A stretch of 64,000 nucleotides of DNA from Littorina saxatilis. Its lineage: Eukaryota; Mollusca; Gastropoda; Littorinimorpha; Littorinidae. Below are positions 41,376-53,800 of the stretch, in pieces. The notes beneath the pieces were generated by a model. The model worked only from the letters and a program-made list of their open reading frames with translations, made no database searches and had not been told where the DNA came from. How positions within the stretch are numbered: position 1 is the stretch's first letter; each line of letters begins with the position of its first letter. Made by a program: the position numbers and the translations under genes. The stretch spans positions 33,454,015-33,518,014 of the forward strand of contig NC_090250.1 of the NCBI RefSeq assembly GCF_037325665.1, read 5' to 3'.

Positions 41376-42930
41376 GATCAGACCCCATGGGTTCCTGTTC
41401 AGTCTATAAATGGCGGGAGTTCGTTGGCTGGGCTGACCCAACAGTCGCAGGGTTGTTGTTTTTCTCCCCCTTCGGCTGCTGGAGACGTTTCGTCTTTGGG
41501 GCAGGGGTCTTCGCGGCCTCTTGCTTCTGTGGGCGTTTCTTCACAGCCTGCTTCATCGCTTTCGGCTCTTCCCCCTCAAGCTCCCTACACTCCTGCTTTT
41601 GAGGAGTTGTCGGGAAGTGAAGAGGAGAGTGAGTCGGAGGACGATAGGGAGGAGGATCAGGGTCGCCCTGAGGTTAACACTGAACCTCTACCCTTGCCGG
41701 TTTCTGATGGAACTTCCGAAGCTATGCTTCGTACTTTCCAACAGTACATGACAGACATCACGCGGCGTCTTGACGTCACGGATGCCTCTCTTAAGCGTCT
41801 GTCGTCTAGTGTTGACACACAGGACGTGGACCCGGGGTCTGAGGACGAGAGGCAGGAGGCTCGTCCTCGCACAGCTAGAAGGACGTTTGAACAGTTTCAG
41901 GACGTCCTTCCCTGAGACGCCCTCTCGTCCTTTGAGTCCGCTTCGGCCCGGGCGCGGGAGGCTCACGCCGCGTCTGCCGGCGGCTCGTTTTATGAACGAT
42001 CCGACCGCCGGCAATTCGCGTTCCACCCTAGTCTAAGTGCCACGGTGGAAGCGGCAGCACATCGCCTGAGGAGTACAGATTCACGTGCAAACGCGACCTA
42101 TGTTCCTCGGGAGGACGCGGGTTCAGTGCCATGCTTTCCTTTGGGAGGCGCACCTCCACTGTTTCCTCGTGTCCAATCTGTTTCGTCCCTCCCTTTTCCC
42201 TTTGACTCTCGAACTCTCCCTTTCCAGACTTCGAGTGTTTAGGGTGGGGCTGACGGTGATGTGTTCGTTGGGGAGGTGCCTTCGGTCAAGAAGGTGGAAC
42301 TGAGCTCTGCTTCGTTCCACAATCTTGAGGCCACCGTTTCGTCCACAGTCGAGGCCCAATCACAGGCCTTGACATGGATGAGCACGCTGTCCACACTGTT
42401 GGACCCTCCCAATCGGGCAGAGTCCGATTCCACTCGGGTCCTTGACACGGTTCGAGTGGATCGGGCTTTGCATGCCGTGCGATCGTGCGTGACGTCTGCG
42501 GCAGAATTGGCCATTGGAACACGGGTCCACTTTATTGGCCCTGTTCCGTGATCATTTTCTGCCTACTTCTATAGTGCCTCCGGATATGAGGAAGAGTCTG
42601 AGGAACACGTTTCCTCAGCCTTCTTCCCTCTTTCATCCGGACACTGTTCGTTCTGTGGTGGAGTCCACACGCCAGAGGAACACTGATTCTCTGATGGTTG
42701 GCCTCGCTGCTTCGGCGACGGCGGCGGGGAGTAAGAGAAGTGCTACAGTCACCTCCAGCTCCCAGCCTCAGAAGAAGAAGAAGAAGCCAGTTTCACTGCC
42801 TCCTTCTTCCTCCTCTTAGGCGCCTGTTGCGTTCCCAAGCAAGACGAAGGGTGCTCAGACAGGTAAGGGGAAGCAGCACCACCAGGGGGGGTGGTCGCAA
42901 GCCTGCGCCTGCCCGCCAGCAGAATTTTCA

Positions 42931-44070
42931 GTGAGTCCCGGCCCTACGTTGACGCCCCCTCAAGTTGCCCCTCTTTCGTCCGGCGGTTCCCTTTTTTCGG
43001 GCCCGCGGCATGTGGGGCAGACTGGTCTCCAACCAGTTTTTCTTGAGGGTGGTGTGGTCGGGGTTTTCTCTACCGCTGTCGTCACAACCTCCATTGTCCG
43101 CTCTACCTTGGACGTTCCCCCCTCCTCGAGAGCCTGCCAGATGGCAGGCTCTTCAGGACGAGGTGAACTCGTTGGTCGAGAAGAAGGCGGTCTACCCCCT
43201 TTCTCAGCCTTCTCTGGGGTTCTGCTCCCGCCTGTTCACCGTCCCCAAAAAGGACGGCCGGTTCAGGCCGGTGTTGGACCTCTCCACCTTGAACTTGTAC
43301 CTTCACAGGTGCAAGTTCAAGATGGAAACCCCTTCGTCGGTCCGGTTGGCCATCCGGCCAAACGATTGGGCCATGTCTGGGACCTCCAGGATGCTTACTT
43401 CCACATCCTGGTGGCCCCGGGGTACCGACATCTGCTCCGGTTCGTTTGGGAGGGCACGGTGTTCGAGTTTCGGGCCCTCCCATTCGGCCTGTCCTTGGCC
43501 CCTCTGATTTTCAACGGGGACAACAACACCACATGCTTAGCTTACCTTCGCCACCAGGGGGGCACCAATTCTCGGTCCCTCTCCCTGTTGGCGGAGGAGA
43601 TTCTGCTCTGGTGCCAGACCAATCAGGTCCGGATGTCAGTCCAGTTCGTTCCGGGGAAACTGAACGCCCTGGCCGACATTCTCAGTCGGGGCGATCAGGT
43701 TCTCTCCACAGAATGGACCATCGCTCACAACGTTCTACAGCGTCTGTGGGCAAGGTGGGACCGTCCTCTGATCGATCTGTTCGTAACTCGATTCAGCGCT
43801 CGGCTTCCCAGGTACGTCAGCCCCTTTCGAGACATGAATGCGTTCCACTTGGACGCATTCACTCTCTTGTGGAGGCTCCTCGATGCTTACGCCTATCCCC
43901 CGACATCTCTGATTCCGAGGGTGCTGGCAAAATATCTGCAGGAACGACCAAGACTGATTTTGGTCGCGCCTTACTGGCCAACAGCTCCGTGGTTTCCAGA
44001 TCTTCGCGGTCTCACCCACGTAGACCCTCTACCTCTGGATCTGGACGGGGGAGGTCTGCTCCAGCCTCGA
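42931..44070 (+). other. DIRS reverse transcriptase and RNase H-like parts (fossil)
   Basis: A DLQDAYFHI-type RT block with FRALPFGLSLAP near 43400-43500, then an RNase H-like block (VPGKLNALADILSR, near 43650) and a LPRYVSPF..MNAFHLDAF block. The order is as in DIRS elements; the domain is incomplete. Confidence 0.75.
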
Positions 44071-44089
44071 TCATGCCTCCCTCATCCAC

Positions 44090-44715
44090 GTCCAGAGAGT
44101 CTGTGCTTGACCGCATGGCTCTTGTGCGCTCCATACTGCTTGCACTAGGATTGCACAAGAGTTCAGTAGAGTTTTCCTTGAACGCTAAGAGGCGATCAAC
44201 TAATCAGCTCTACGACTTACGCTGGAGAGCTTGGGCCACCTTCGCCTTGTCCAAGGGGATAAAGCCGCTTTATCCCTCAACACAGGACTTGGCCAACTTC
44301 CTGGTGGAAGTGTATCAAAAGAAGAGTCTTTCTTCTAAGACTCTTCTTGGATACAGATCTGCCATCGCTTCCACGATTGCGGCCGCTACTGGTCGCAGAA
44401 CTGAACACTTGATCAGGTCCTCCCTCATCGCTAATGTCCTTTCGGGTATTAGCAATGCAGCGGTGTCTAAACCTCTGGTTTCATTTCCCAAGGGGGATGT
44501 CTTTCTGGTCCTCAAACTCCTGCGTAGCAATGAGTTTGAACCCCTGGCAGGCATCAGTATCAAGTTGCTGATTTTTAAGACTAATTGTTCCTCATCGCTT
44601 TAGCCACTTGCCGTAGACTCAGTGGTATTCAAGCTTTGAGTGGCCTGGACTTTGACATTGAGTTCACCACACAGCAGTGGTTGCTAGCATGGTCACGTCA
44701 GTCTAAGGTATGTTT
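44090..44715 (+). other. DIRS tyrosine recombinase part (fossil)
   Basis: Core-binding-like helices (STNQLYDLRWRAWATFAL, YRSAIAS) and ALATCRRLSGIQAL, resembling the N-terminal and early catalytic parts of DIRS recombinases. Relic. Confidence 0.7.
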
Positions 44716-44844
44716 CTTGGGTATATTTTCTTTTACGGTAGTACTGTTCGAAAATTGCCTGGGTATCTTAATCCTTGGATTTAAGTGATTTTGATTAAGG
44801 AGTTTAATACTCTACATATCACCCTCACACCACTCTGGTATTCT

Positions 44845-44940
44845 GTGCAAGAATAGTACTGTCGAGGTAAGTGTTATATTGACTGTAAGGCTTCTTTTTA
44901 AGCCTACTGTCTATATGATACTTACCGAGACAGTACTATT
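44845..44940 (+). repeat. DIRS internal complementary region
   Basis: GTGCAAGAATAGTACTGTCG... is complementary to the left extreme end (38155-38193), and the rest, through CTTACCGAGACAGTACTATT, is complementary to the right extreme end (45151-45209). Confidence 0.9.
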
Positions 44941-45001
44941 AGAGTTTCCCTCCCGCCTCCCCTCTTGATATGTTATGGGCTTTTTGAGGGTCTGCAGCTC
45001 A

Positions 45002-45209
45002 TAAAGAAAGAGGACGCGCCACCTACATCCTGTAAGGGGGAAGCACTCGGACAGTGCTTGGGATCCACGGTGGCGCATGGTTATGGGAGATAATTGTACC
45101 CACTCAGCGTTTTGTCCAATTTTTTCGGCCTATAATAGATAATGTGCAAGAATAGTACTGTCTCGGTAAGTATCATATAGACAGTAGGCTTAAAAAGAAG
45201 CCTTACAGT
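45002..45209 (-). repeat. DIRS right inverted terminal repeat
   Basis: Inverted copy of 38155-38338, with an extra terminal segment (GTAGGCTTAAAAAGAAGCC) that is itself a small hairpin. Confidence 0.9.
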
Positions 45210-45756
45210 TTTCTTCATAGAACCAGCGTCATCTCCACAGATTGACATCTTACACCAGGAAGCATATCGCTAAAGCATTTCTCTAGCATAACTAGTGCAG
45301 TCACACAGGACTAGTTAGCCGAAGCGTTCTCTGAACCTATTCAAATATCTTCGTTTTTTGTGGCATCAATTTTGTTCTTCCTTAGAATGCAAATTCTTCC
45401 ATTCTTTCATAACAAACTGCCTGACAACACAGAGCAGAATCACAAACACCCTACTTTCCACCCCCTACCTCCTCACAATTAAAAAAACACAAAACAATGC
45501 TCAAACATTTTTTGCAAAGAAACAAACGTAAAAAATATTACATTAAATAAAAAAACAAAAGATTCATGTGCACAAATCTATTCACTTTCAGTCCTTTTCA
45601 CATCCCGAATTTGATAAAAAAAAAAAAAACTTGTCTGATTCAACTTTCTGTGCAGACTCTGGTGTGTACAAAAAGACACTCCTAGTTGTACATGCATCAC
45701 ATGTTAAACATTTTGTCTGGTGGTTTAAAAAGAAAACATGCACGCACACAAAATAG
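45210..45756. other. Unassigned, no gene seen
   Basis: AT-rich, non-repetitive sequence between the DIRS and an RC-1 element. Confidence 0.4.
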
Positions 45757-46612
45757 AACAAGTCGCGTAAGGCGAAAATACAACATTTAGTCAAGTAGCT
45801 GTCGAACTCACAGAATGAAACTGAACGCAATGCAACGCAGCAAGACCGTATACTCGTAGCATCGTCAGTCCACCGCGCACGGCAAAGGCAGTGAAATTGA
45901 CAAGAAGAGTGGGGTAGTACTTGCGCTGAGAAGGATAGCACGCTTTTCTGTACCTCTCTTCGTTTTAACTTTCTGAGCGTGTTTTTAATCCAAACATATC
46001 ATACCTATATGTTTTTGGAATCAGGAACCGACAAGGAATAAGATGAAGGTGTTTTAAAATTGATTTGGACAATTTAATTTTGATAATAATTTTTATATTT
46101 TTAATTTTCAGAGCTTGTTTTTAATCCAAATATAACATTTATATATTTTTGGAATCAGAAAATGATAAAGAATAAGATGTACGTAAATTTGGATCGTTTT
46201 ATAAAAAAAATATTTTTTTTACAATTTTCAGATTTTTAATGACCAAACTCACTCATTAGTTTTTAAGCCACCAAGCTGAAATGCAATACCAAACCCCGGC
46301 CTTCGTCGAAGATTACTTGACCAAAATTTCAACCAATTTGGTTGAAAAATGAGAGCGTGACAGTGCCGCCTCAACTTTCACGAAAAGCCGGATATGACGT
46401 CATCAAAGACATTTATCAAAAAAATGAAAAAAACGTATGGGGATTTCATACCCAGGAACTCTCATGTCAAATTTCATAAAGATCGGTCCAGTAGTTTAGT
46501 CTGAATCGCTCTACACACACACACAGACAGACACACACAGACACATACACCACGACCCTCGTCTCGATTCCCCCCTGTACGTTAAAATATTTAGTCAAAA
46601 CTTGACTAAATA
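45757..46612 (+). mobile_element. RC-1 repeat, opposite orientation
   Basis: Starts AACAAGTCGCGTAAGGCGAA (5' hairpin TCGC-GTAA-GGCGA), then CATTTAGTCAAG, and ends with the palindrome TATTTAGTCAAAACTTGAC. This is the strand on which the rolling-circle layout reads 5' to 3'. Confidence 0.9.
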
Positions 46613-49600
46613 TAAAAACAATAACATAAGTAGCTCTGTATTATGGCAGTTAGCCTTTCACAGGAAAAGCAACCAGAGTTTCTATGAGTTCTGCATAACA
46701 TCACATGACCGTACAAAGGGCACACAATATCCATAACACAATTTCTTCATAGATGCTAAGGACTGAATATATAAAATGCCAAAAACTTTTCTCTGCATAT
46801 GACAAGCACTTTAAAACAGCTTAGACTGGGCCATTTTTGTTGAAATTTCAGGGGAGTGAACTGAACTTTTACAATGTGTTGCCATGTTGTGATTTTTTTA
46901 CTGTCAGCATTGTGGAACAAATATTCAGCAGGTTTTGATAAGCACCCCCAAAAAATGAATAGTATAATCTAACAAACAGTAATGCATCAGTATTAACAAA
47001 ATATGACAAATGTTCAAGATAAAGCAGAGAGAAGAAACACGATTCACTGATCTATATTTTAACTCTACAAAAGTGAATGTGAGGATTAAGTAAAATTATG
47101 TGACCTACGAAACTTATACACAGTGGTGCAAGGATATTATTCGCATGAAAAAACATTCAGAACATTTGTCACATGTATTAACAACATAACTGAACACAAA
47201 TTGTCTCTTGTTGACCAGTAATACAAACAGAAAATCTTGGAGAAAGCGGACAAAATCATAAGAAGCAGGGGCTGCACAAACCATGCATAAATTATGCACT
47301 GGTTTGTGACTAGATCATGCAGATATGTTGGTGAAATACAGCCATAAAGAACCATGAGAAGGCTAACATTTGTCCGAGATCAACCAAAAAACTGTACGGA
47401 TTTTCGATGTGACTAAAAGCCTGATAAAGGACTTGCAACTCATGTAAATACACAAACTATGATTCACAAATTTATAGTAATAAAGCATTTCTTTCTTCAG
47501 TCTTACATGTCGGCAAAGTTAACAGTTTGAAAATACAGATGAATTTTGTTTTCAAAAACTAAGAGATGACCCAGTAAAGAAAACGATTAGCAGTAAAAAC
47601 AAAGTTACTGTTATGATCATACTGCAGCCATACCGAATTTACATAGAAATCAAATAAATCTGTCCATGTTTAAATGTCATGACAGTTGTGTAATGCCCGA
47701 AAAATCTGCATCAACTTCAGAACGGAGTTTTAAAGAAGAAAAGACTTGACCATGTTCTAGTTCTCCACATAAAGCAGTTACTTCAAAGATTAACAAAATT
47801 ACTTGCATCTCCGTTAACACCATCCCTTCTGCTGATCAAAGACAATCCCGATATCTTTACCAATGCTTTGTTCAAACTGTTATTAACCTGAATCTCTCAC
47901 AAAAATTCATGCCTTATCCCAAAATGTAGAAAACTGATAGATCAGCTAAGGAAGATTTAAAATAGTGTCGGATAAAACGATTTGATTAACACATTTGGAA
48001 GACCTCGACAAAAAGAAGCAATAAGGGCTGCATCATAAAGCAAGCTCATCATTTCTTATTCTGTTTTTACAACCGACTCCTCGTCAGACAGCACCAATGT
48101 TGAAACCAATCTTTTCACTGTGACATTTCCAAAAGTCTTTCACTAGTAATTATAACTAATCAAGAAACAAAATCATCAAATATGCAAAATTATCCATTTT
48201 CACTCATACAACAGAAATACATGCGAATGGAACAATGAGGTATGAAGTCAATCCCAAATGAACAGAGGTAAGACATTTGAATCACAAGCGCAGACATATT
48301 CCAATGAGCACAGCAGACTGTGAGCAATTATGCCATCTACAGAAAAAGTTCATCAAATACAAAGCTTTCGAACTTGACAGACAATGACCACACACACCTT
48401 TCTGAAACATTCACGATGCAACGCAGTAACCATTAATGTACAAGATATGAACTACATGTATTGAACTCCTTATGTTTTGCAAGGTATAAAGATATTTCCT
48501 TTTCAATTCAAATTTATATAACTTTATGTGCATTCTACTGCACGCACTCTTCACAAAAGCATCACAATCGTCATTCAAAACTAAAAGAGTCTGGCTACTG
48601 TACTCATTAGAAGACTCCATTCACATGCATCAAACAAAACTGACAAGTTTTGCACATCAATTAGCTGCTTGAGGAAAGCCAGGCAGTGGACACATTGCAG
48701 CCACAACTTTTCCTGTATTTGTGTGCATAGACTTGAATAGTGTAACGATTTCTCCTTTCACTCTCTGTATGACAAAAATACTTCACCAGACACCATTAGC
48801 TATCACTACATTAGTACCAAAATACTTTCTGCTAGAGGCATTCATTCTTTCTACAAGCAATTTCAACAAGAACATCGGCTTAGTTGAGTGGCAGAATATA
48901 CTTTCAACCCTGACATTTACAAAGTGCAGGATTTAGAGGACTACATAACCAAAATAAAACCACAACATATACATTTCTACTAAACTTCCACCTAACAGTA
49001 AGTGGTGACTACAGCCCATGATACTTATGAAAAGAATGCCACATAAACTCTCAACAGCAGCATTTTCTGCCTATAAGAATATTTTAGATGAATGCTAAAA
49101 ACAAAATCATCCAATACACTACAGCATATGGATAAAGTTTGGTACCACATTGTATTGGTATAGGGGCCTGTATGGGACCAAACACAACCGAGCGTAAGAT
49201 CGATGAAATGTAAATGTTTCAGAAAAGTCAGGCTACAGTTTCCCACAAAAGTTAGTCGGAGATCACTTTCGAAATACATGGACAAGCAACTGGTAGGTTT
49301 ACAATGGACAGTTTGGCTGACTTTCGAATCAGTGAAAAAAACTGCAACACATGTACAAAGCTAGAAACTGATAAAATGAAACTGAAACTTACTGATTCAC
49401 TATCTGCAGTTTTCACCCCTGCAGTTTGTGTGCGATATTAGCAATGGAATAACAGCATACAAAGTATGTTAGTACAATAAACTAGGGTCAGAATATAAAA
49501 GCTGCTATATAAAAGCAGTCATCAGAGATAGCTGAAGGGGCTGTGATGGTTTCATTACCATGGGTGTATTTTACAATGGCATAAGCCTAGCACTGAACAG

Positions 49601-50537
49601 GTAACCAATGAAAGAACTTTTAATCTTTATTGTTATTTATCTTTAAGAGAACCATTTTGCCTGCATTTAAGCCTAAACAAAAGTCAAATCTAACGTGTCA
49701 TGGTTAACAATGCCCAGCAGTTGTAGAACAACATTAAGTTCAGGATAAACCATGCATGGTTCTGAATAAACAAACAATTCTGCAAAGAAACCCATCAGTG
49801 ACATCAGAGTGTTAAACCAGTGAGTCAAGCTGGAGAGGAATGGGGTGAAGAGTGAATGGGACTACAGATGAGAATGTTACAAGCCTTATTTTAAATTTAA
49901 TGCCATTGTTACAAAACAAATTAAACAAATCTTTATTATCTGCTCTGATTTGGACAACTTTCACAAATGTTCAAATAAACTTATTCTTCTTCCATCTGTT
50001 TTTTTTCTTCTTCTCCATAGCATATATACAAAAATTACCTGTTTCTTTGTACACTCTTTATAAAATAAAACATACATAAACTGATTATTTAGCATAGTTT
50101 TCTCAAACTGAATACATCAATGCAGCTTTGGAATTTGTACACTCTTAATTTATAAATTAAAACATATATAAAGAGATTTGTTTAACATAGTGTACTCGAA
50201 CTGAATTTGTCGGTGCAACTTTGAAATTTTCTGCATGCATATAACACATTTTTCCCTACTCATTTTCTTCACAGGTAAAACACATATAAGCATGAAAAGT
50301 GCTTGTTTGTCCTTTCTGAATAATATACCACCCACACAAAAAATTTCAAAAAAGAAGAAGAAACAAAACATTTTAAACAAGCAATCACAAAAGTAAACTT
50401 TGGCAAAAGCGATTCTGGACAAGCTGAGCTAAGCATCTAGTCAGGACATTTTCTCCTCAAAGCGTTCCAGTGCATAGCAGAATCACAGGCACACACCACC
50501 ATGGCAGGTTTCTTCACTACAACCAATCCCTGCGGGG
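46613..50537 (-). other. Non-repetitive AT-rich region, possible long FHIP1 3' UTR
   Basis: About 3.9 kb immediately downstream of the FHIP1 stop codon on the - strand, strikingly free of the repeats that fill the rest of the window. AATAAA on the - strand occurs at 49626-49631, about 0.9 kb after the stop, and possibly further on. No other gene is visible. A long 3' UTR is inference. Confidence 0.45.
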
Positions 50538-50827
50538 TCAACTGCTGACGTAGCCCTCATCGTAATACAACACTGAGTGCTCCAGAGACAGCGCGGCTAG
50601 TTCCTTCAAGAACTCCTCAAGCAGTAGGGCGCAGTAAACGGCGTTCCACTCCTTGAGGAACTCCTCCGGGCTGTCTGAGGTGTCTTGCCGTCGGCTGTTG
50701 ATGAAGCGATAGCCCACACCCCCCCCAACCTGTACCTTCTGCAACTGCTGCCCTCTGCCTCGCTGACCCCCTGGTTTTTGTTTGGGCGACCGCCGGAACA
50801 GGTCTGCCAGCGACAGCTTTTTCTTCT
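50538..50827 (-). CDS. FHIP1: FHIP1 terminal exon
   Basis: Acceptor CTCTTTCAG|AGAAG on the - strand. Encodes KKKLSLADLFRRSPKQKPGG, a Gly-rich linker, SPEEFLKEWNAVYCALLLEE, FLKELAALSLEHSVLYYDEG and YVSS, then TGA. Conserved C-terminal helix of FHIP1 proteins. Confidence 0.92.
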
Positions 50828-53800
50828 CTGAAAGAGGACAATAAAACCATACAGTTCAAGGTACTGAGGTCAAAGAAGGAGGTATAAGCAGTCAGTCTGA
50901 TTCAACTTTTGCAACCAAAGAAACTGGCTTGTAAGAGACAAATGTCTGAGGTTCCCAGTACCTTCTGTTCAAGCAAACAGCAAAGCAGACTTTCTCGTGT
51001 GATCATGTTAGCCACCTGCTACCCAGTTAATAGACGATTTTCGAGAATAACTCTGTCGGATTTGCATGGATTCTAAAAGAATGAGTACCCTTGCATTTGC
51101 ACAGACAAACATTGCCATGTGCTTCCTCTGCATGCGTTTGAGACGCGCCCTCTCGCTAGTGACTGGCATTTTGTCCATCAGTCCATCAGTAGGCTACATG
51201 TAGTGTATTTGTTGTTTTAGTGATAATGTGTATACACATTTAGGGCTGTTTTTCAGTATTAATAACATGTTCTGTTTGATTAAGGGTATTCAGCTGGTAT
51301 TTCCTTGTTTTTACTACCTATTTTATTCATGTTTTTATTACTTAATTAGTGGAAGAATCTGTTGTAATGTATGTTTGATGGTGTATGCTTTTAATCAAGC
51401 GTTGCTGACTATGAATGTAGATGTAAATGCTTGTATAACTGTGTTTGAATTTTAAATGTGTCAAGCGCAGAGCATAATTGTAAAGTTATGATGTTGCGCT
51501 ATATAAATGCTCATTTATTATTATTATTATTATTAACCTCACATGGGAAATAATGTCACATGGGGGAACTTTCCCATGTGACATTACAGGCCAGTCACTA
51601 GCAAGAGGGCGTGTCTCAAACAGGTGTACAGGAAGCACATGGCAATGTTTGTCCACGCAAATGCAAGGGTACTCACTCTTTCACAACCCATATAAACGTG
51701 ACAGAGTTATTTCCGGAATTCGTCTATTAGCACCAACTTTAACTTCAAATGAAAAATGTGTTGTGTAAATTATGTATCTGGTGAAGGAAAATTGTCCGTG
51801 AAAAACTGATTCACTAAATCTGACCAGTGTATAAGTATAACCCTCTTTCTGTAATCTCCACGATTCATTTGGTACAAACATGGAAATTACCAGTAAAGTT
51901 CACAAACTAATGACAACAAGGACTGTGACACAGACAACAAAGAGAACAGACAGCTGGATCATTACCTGAAGGCATCTCGCTCATAGTGGCTGCTCGGGGC
52001 TTGCTGAATTGTCCGCCAAAAAAATCGGCGGTGGGTGGGGCCTGGGAGGGAAAAAGCAGAGTGTCTTCCCTCATCTTCAGGTTCAGCCTGGCCTTCGGGA
52101 TGAGAACACTGAAGTTGCGAGTTGTCACTGCGTAGTTGTCTACTTTCTGCCGCACTGACGATAAAACCTGCTCACAAGAAGAGATTTTCAAGGTTACCGC
52201 ACTTTTTCAGAACAGACAATGCACAACATAATAAACCTACCATGGTATCTGTAACATGAGGCTCCTAATTGAGTGGAACACTCCTTTTGAAACTGCCAAA
52301 AATCTGAGAAAATCAAGACTTAAACTTGAAATAGTTTTGGAATGGAGGTGAATTTACAAAGGTTATGAGCAGAAAAATATATTAAAAAAATATATAACAA
52401 GAAGGGCAAAGCCCATACGACTCACATGCTTGACCTTGACCTTTACATGACCTTGACCTTCAGGGTCAAGGTCAAATAACTAAACCTAGCAATGACATAC
52501 ACTAAGAACTGCTTTACACATTTTTCCTACCAAAATACATGTGACCTTGACCCAAGGTCAAGGTCATCCAAGGTCATGCAACACAAAGCTGTTAATTCAA
52601 GACATAGGAAGTACAATGGTGCTTATTGGCTCTTTCTACCATGAGATATGGTCACTTTTAGTGGTTCACTACCTTATTTTGGTCACATTTCATAAGGGTC
52701 AAAGTGACCTTGACCTTGATCATATGTGACCAAATGTGTCTCATGATGAAAGCATAACATGTGCCCCACATAATTTTTGAGTCACTTGAGAAAAAGTGAC
52801 TCTATGTAATCGGTCAGTGTTAGTCTGTCCGGCCGGCCGGCCGTCCGTAGACACCACCTTAACGTTGGACTTTTCTCGGAAACTATCAAAGCGATCCGGC
52901 TCATATTTTGTTTAGTCGTGACCTCCAATGACCTCTACACTTTAACGATGGTTTCGTTGACCTTTGACCTTTTTCAAGGTCACAGGTCAGCGTCAAAGGA
53001 AAAATTAGACATTTTATATCTTTGACAAAGTTCATCGGATGTGATTGAAACTTTGTAGGATTATTCTTTACATCAAAGTATTTACATCTGTAGCCTTTTA
53101 CGAACGTTATCAGAAAAACAAGGGAGATAACTAGCCTTTTCTGTTCGGCAACACACAACTTAACGTTGGGCTTTTCTCGGAAACTATAAAAGTGACCGGG
53201 CTCAAATTTTATGTGAACGTGACTCCCAGTGACCTCTACACTTTGACGTCTGCTTTGGTGACCTTTGACCTTTTTCAAGGTCACAGGTATGTCTTGAAGG
53301 AAAAAAATTGAAATATCATATCTCTGAAACTATTCATCGGATTTGATTCAAACTTTATAGGATTATTCTTTACATCAAATTATTTACATCTGTATTGTGT
53401 TGTGAATAGCAATTTCTTCCTGTCCATCTGATGCCTCATATAATATTCAGAACTGCGAAAGTGACTCGATCGAGCGTTTGCTCTTCTTGTTAAGGTTGAA
53501 ACAGTTATCTTCCATAGTTCAGGGTCAAGGTCACTTCAAAATATGTATACAATCCAACTTTGAAGAGCTCCTGTGACCTTGACCTTGAAGCAAGGTAAAC
53601 CAAACTGGTATCAAAAGATGGGGCTTACTTTGCCCTATATATCATTTATAGGTGAGGTATTCAATCTCAAAAACTTCAGAGAAAATGGGAAAAATGTGAA
53701 AAATAGCTGTTTTTTAGACAACATTTATGGCCCCTGCGACCTTGACCTTGAAGCAAGGTCAAGATGCTATGTATGTTTTTGGGGGCCTTGTCATCATACA

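Larger units (their letters stand above)
38647..41915 (+). other. DIRS gag-like region (fossil), containing a 5S sequence and a repeat array
   Basis: Ser/Pro/Gly-rich low-complexity coding relic, followed after the array by an acidic stretch (SGSEEESESEDD) and a helical segment typical of the first ORF of DIRS elements. Named as a relic only. Confidence 0.6.
38155..45209 (+). mobile_element. DIRS-type retrotransposon, broken
   Basis: A roughly 7.05-kb member of the DIRS order (tyrosine-recombinase retrotransposons). Family-defining structure: inverted terminal repeats (38155-38338 and 45002-45209, the right one extending further), and an internal complementary region (44845-44940) whose two halves match the two outermost ends, as in a circle junction. 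No target duplication, as expected. Coding relics in order: gag-like region, reverse transcriptase and RNase H-like parts, tyrosine recombinase part. Broken by several disruptions (roughly five or more). A 5S rRNA sequence and a GGACC-rich array lie inside the gag-like region. The terminal repeats are still nearly identical, so the copy is not ancient. Confidence 0.88.

Noticed and set aside
40450-41388. Several long ORFs on both strands
   Set aside because: They result from the stop-poor GGACC array, not from separate genes.
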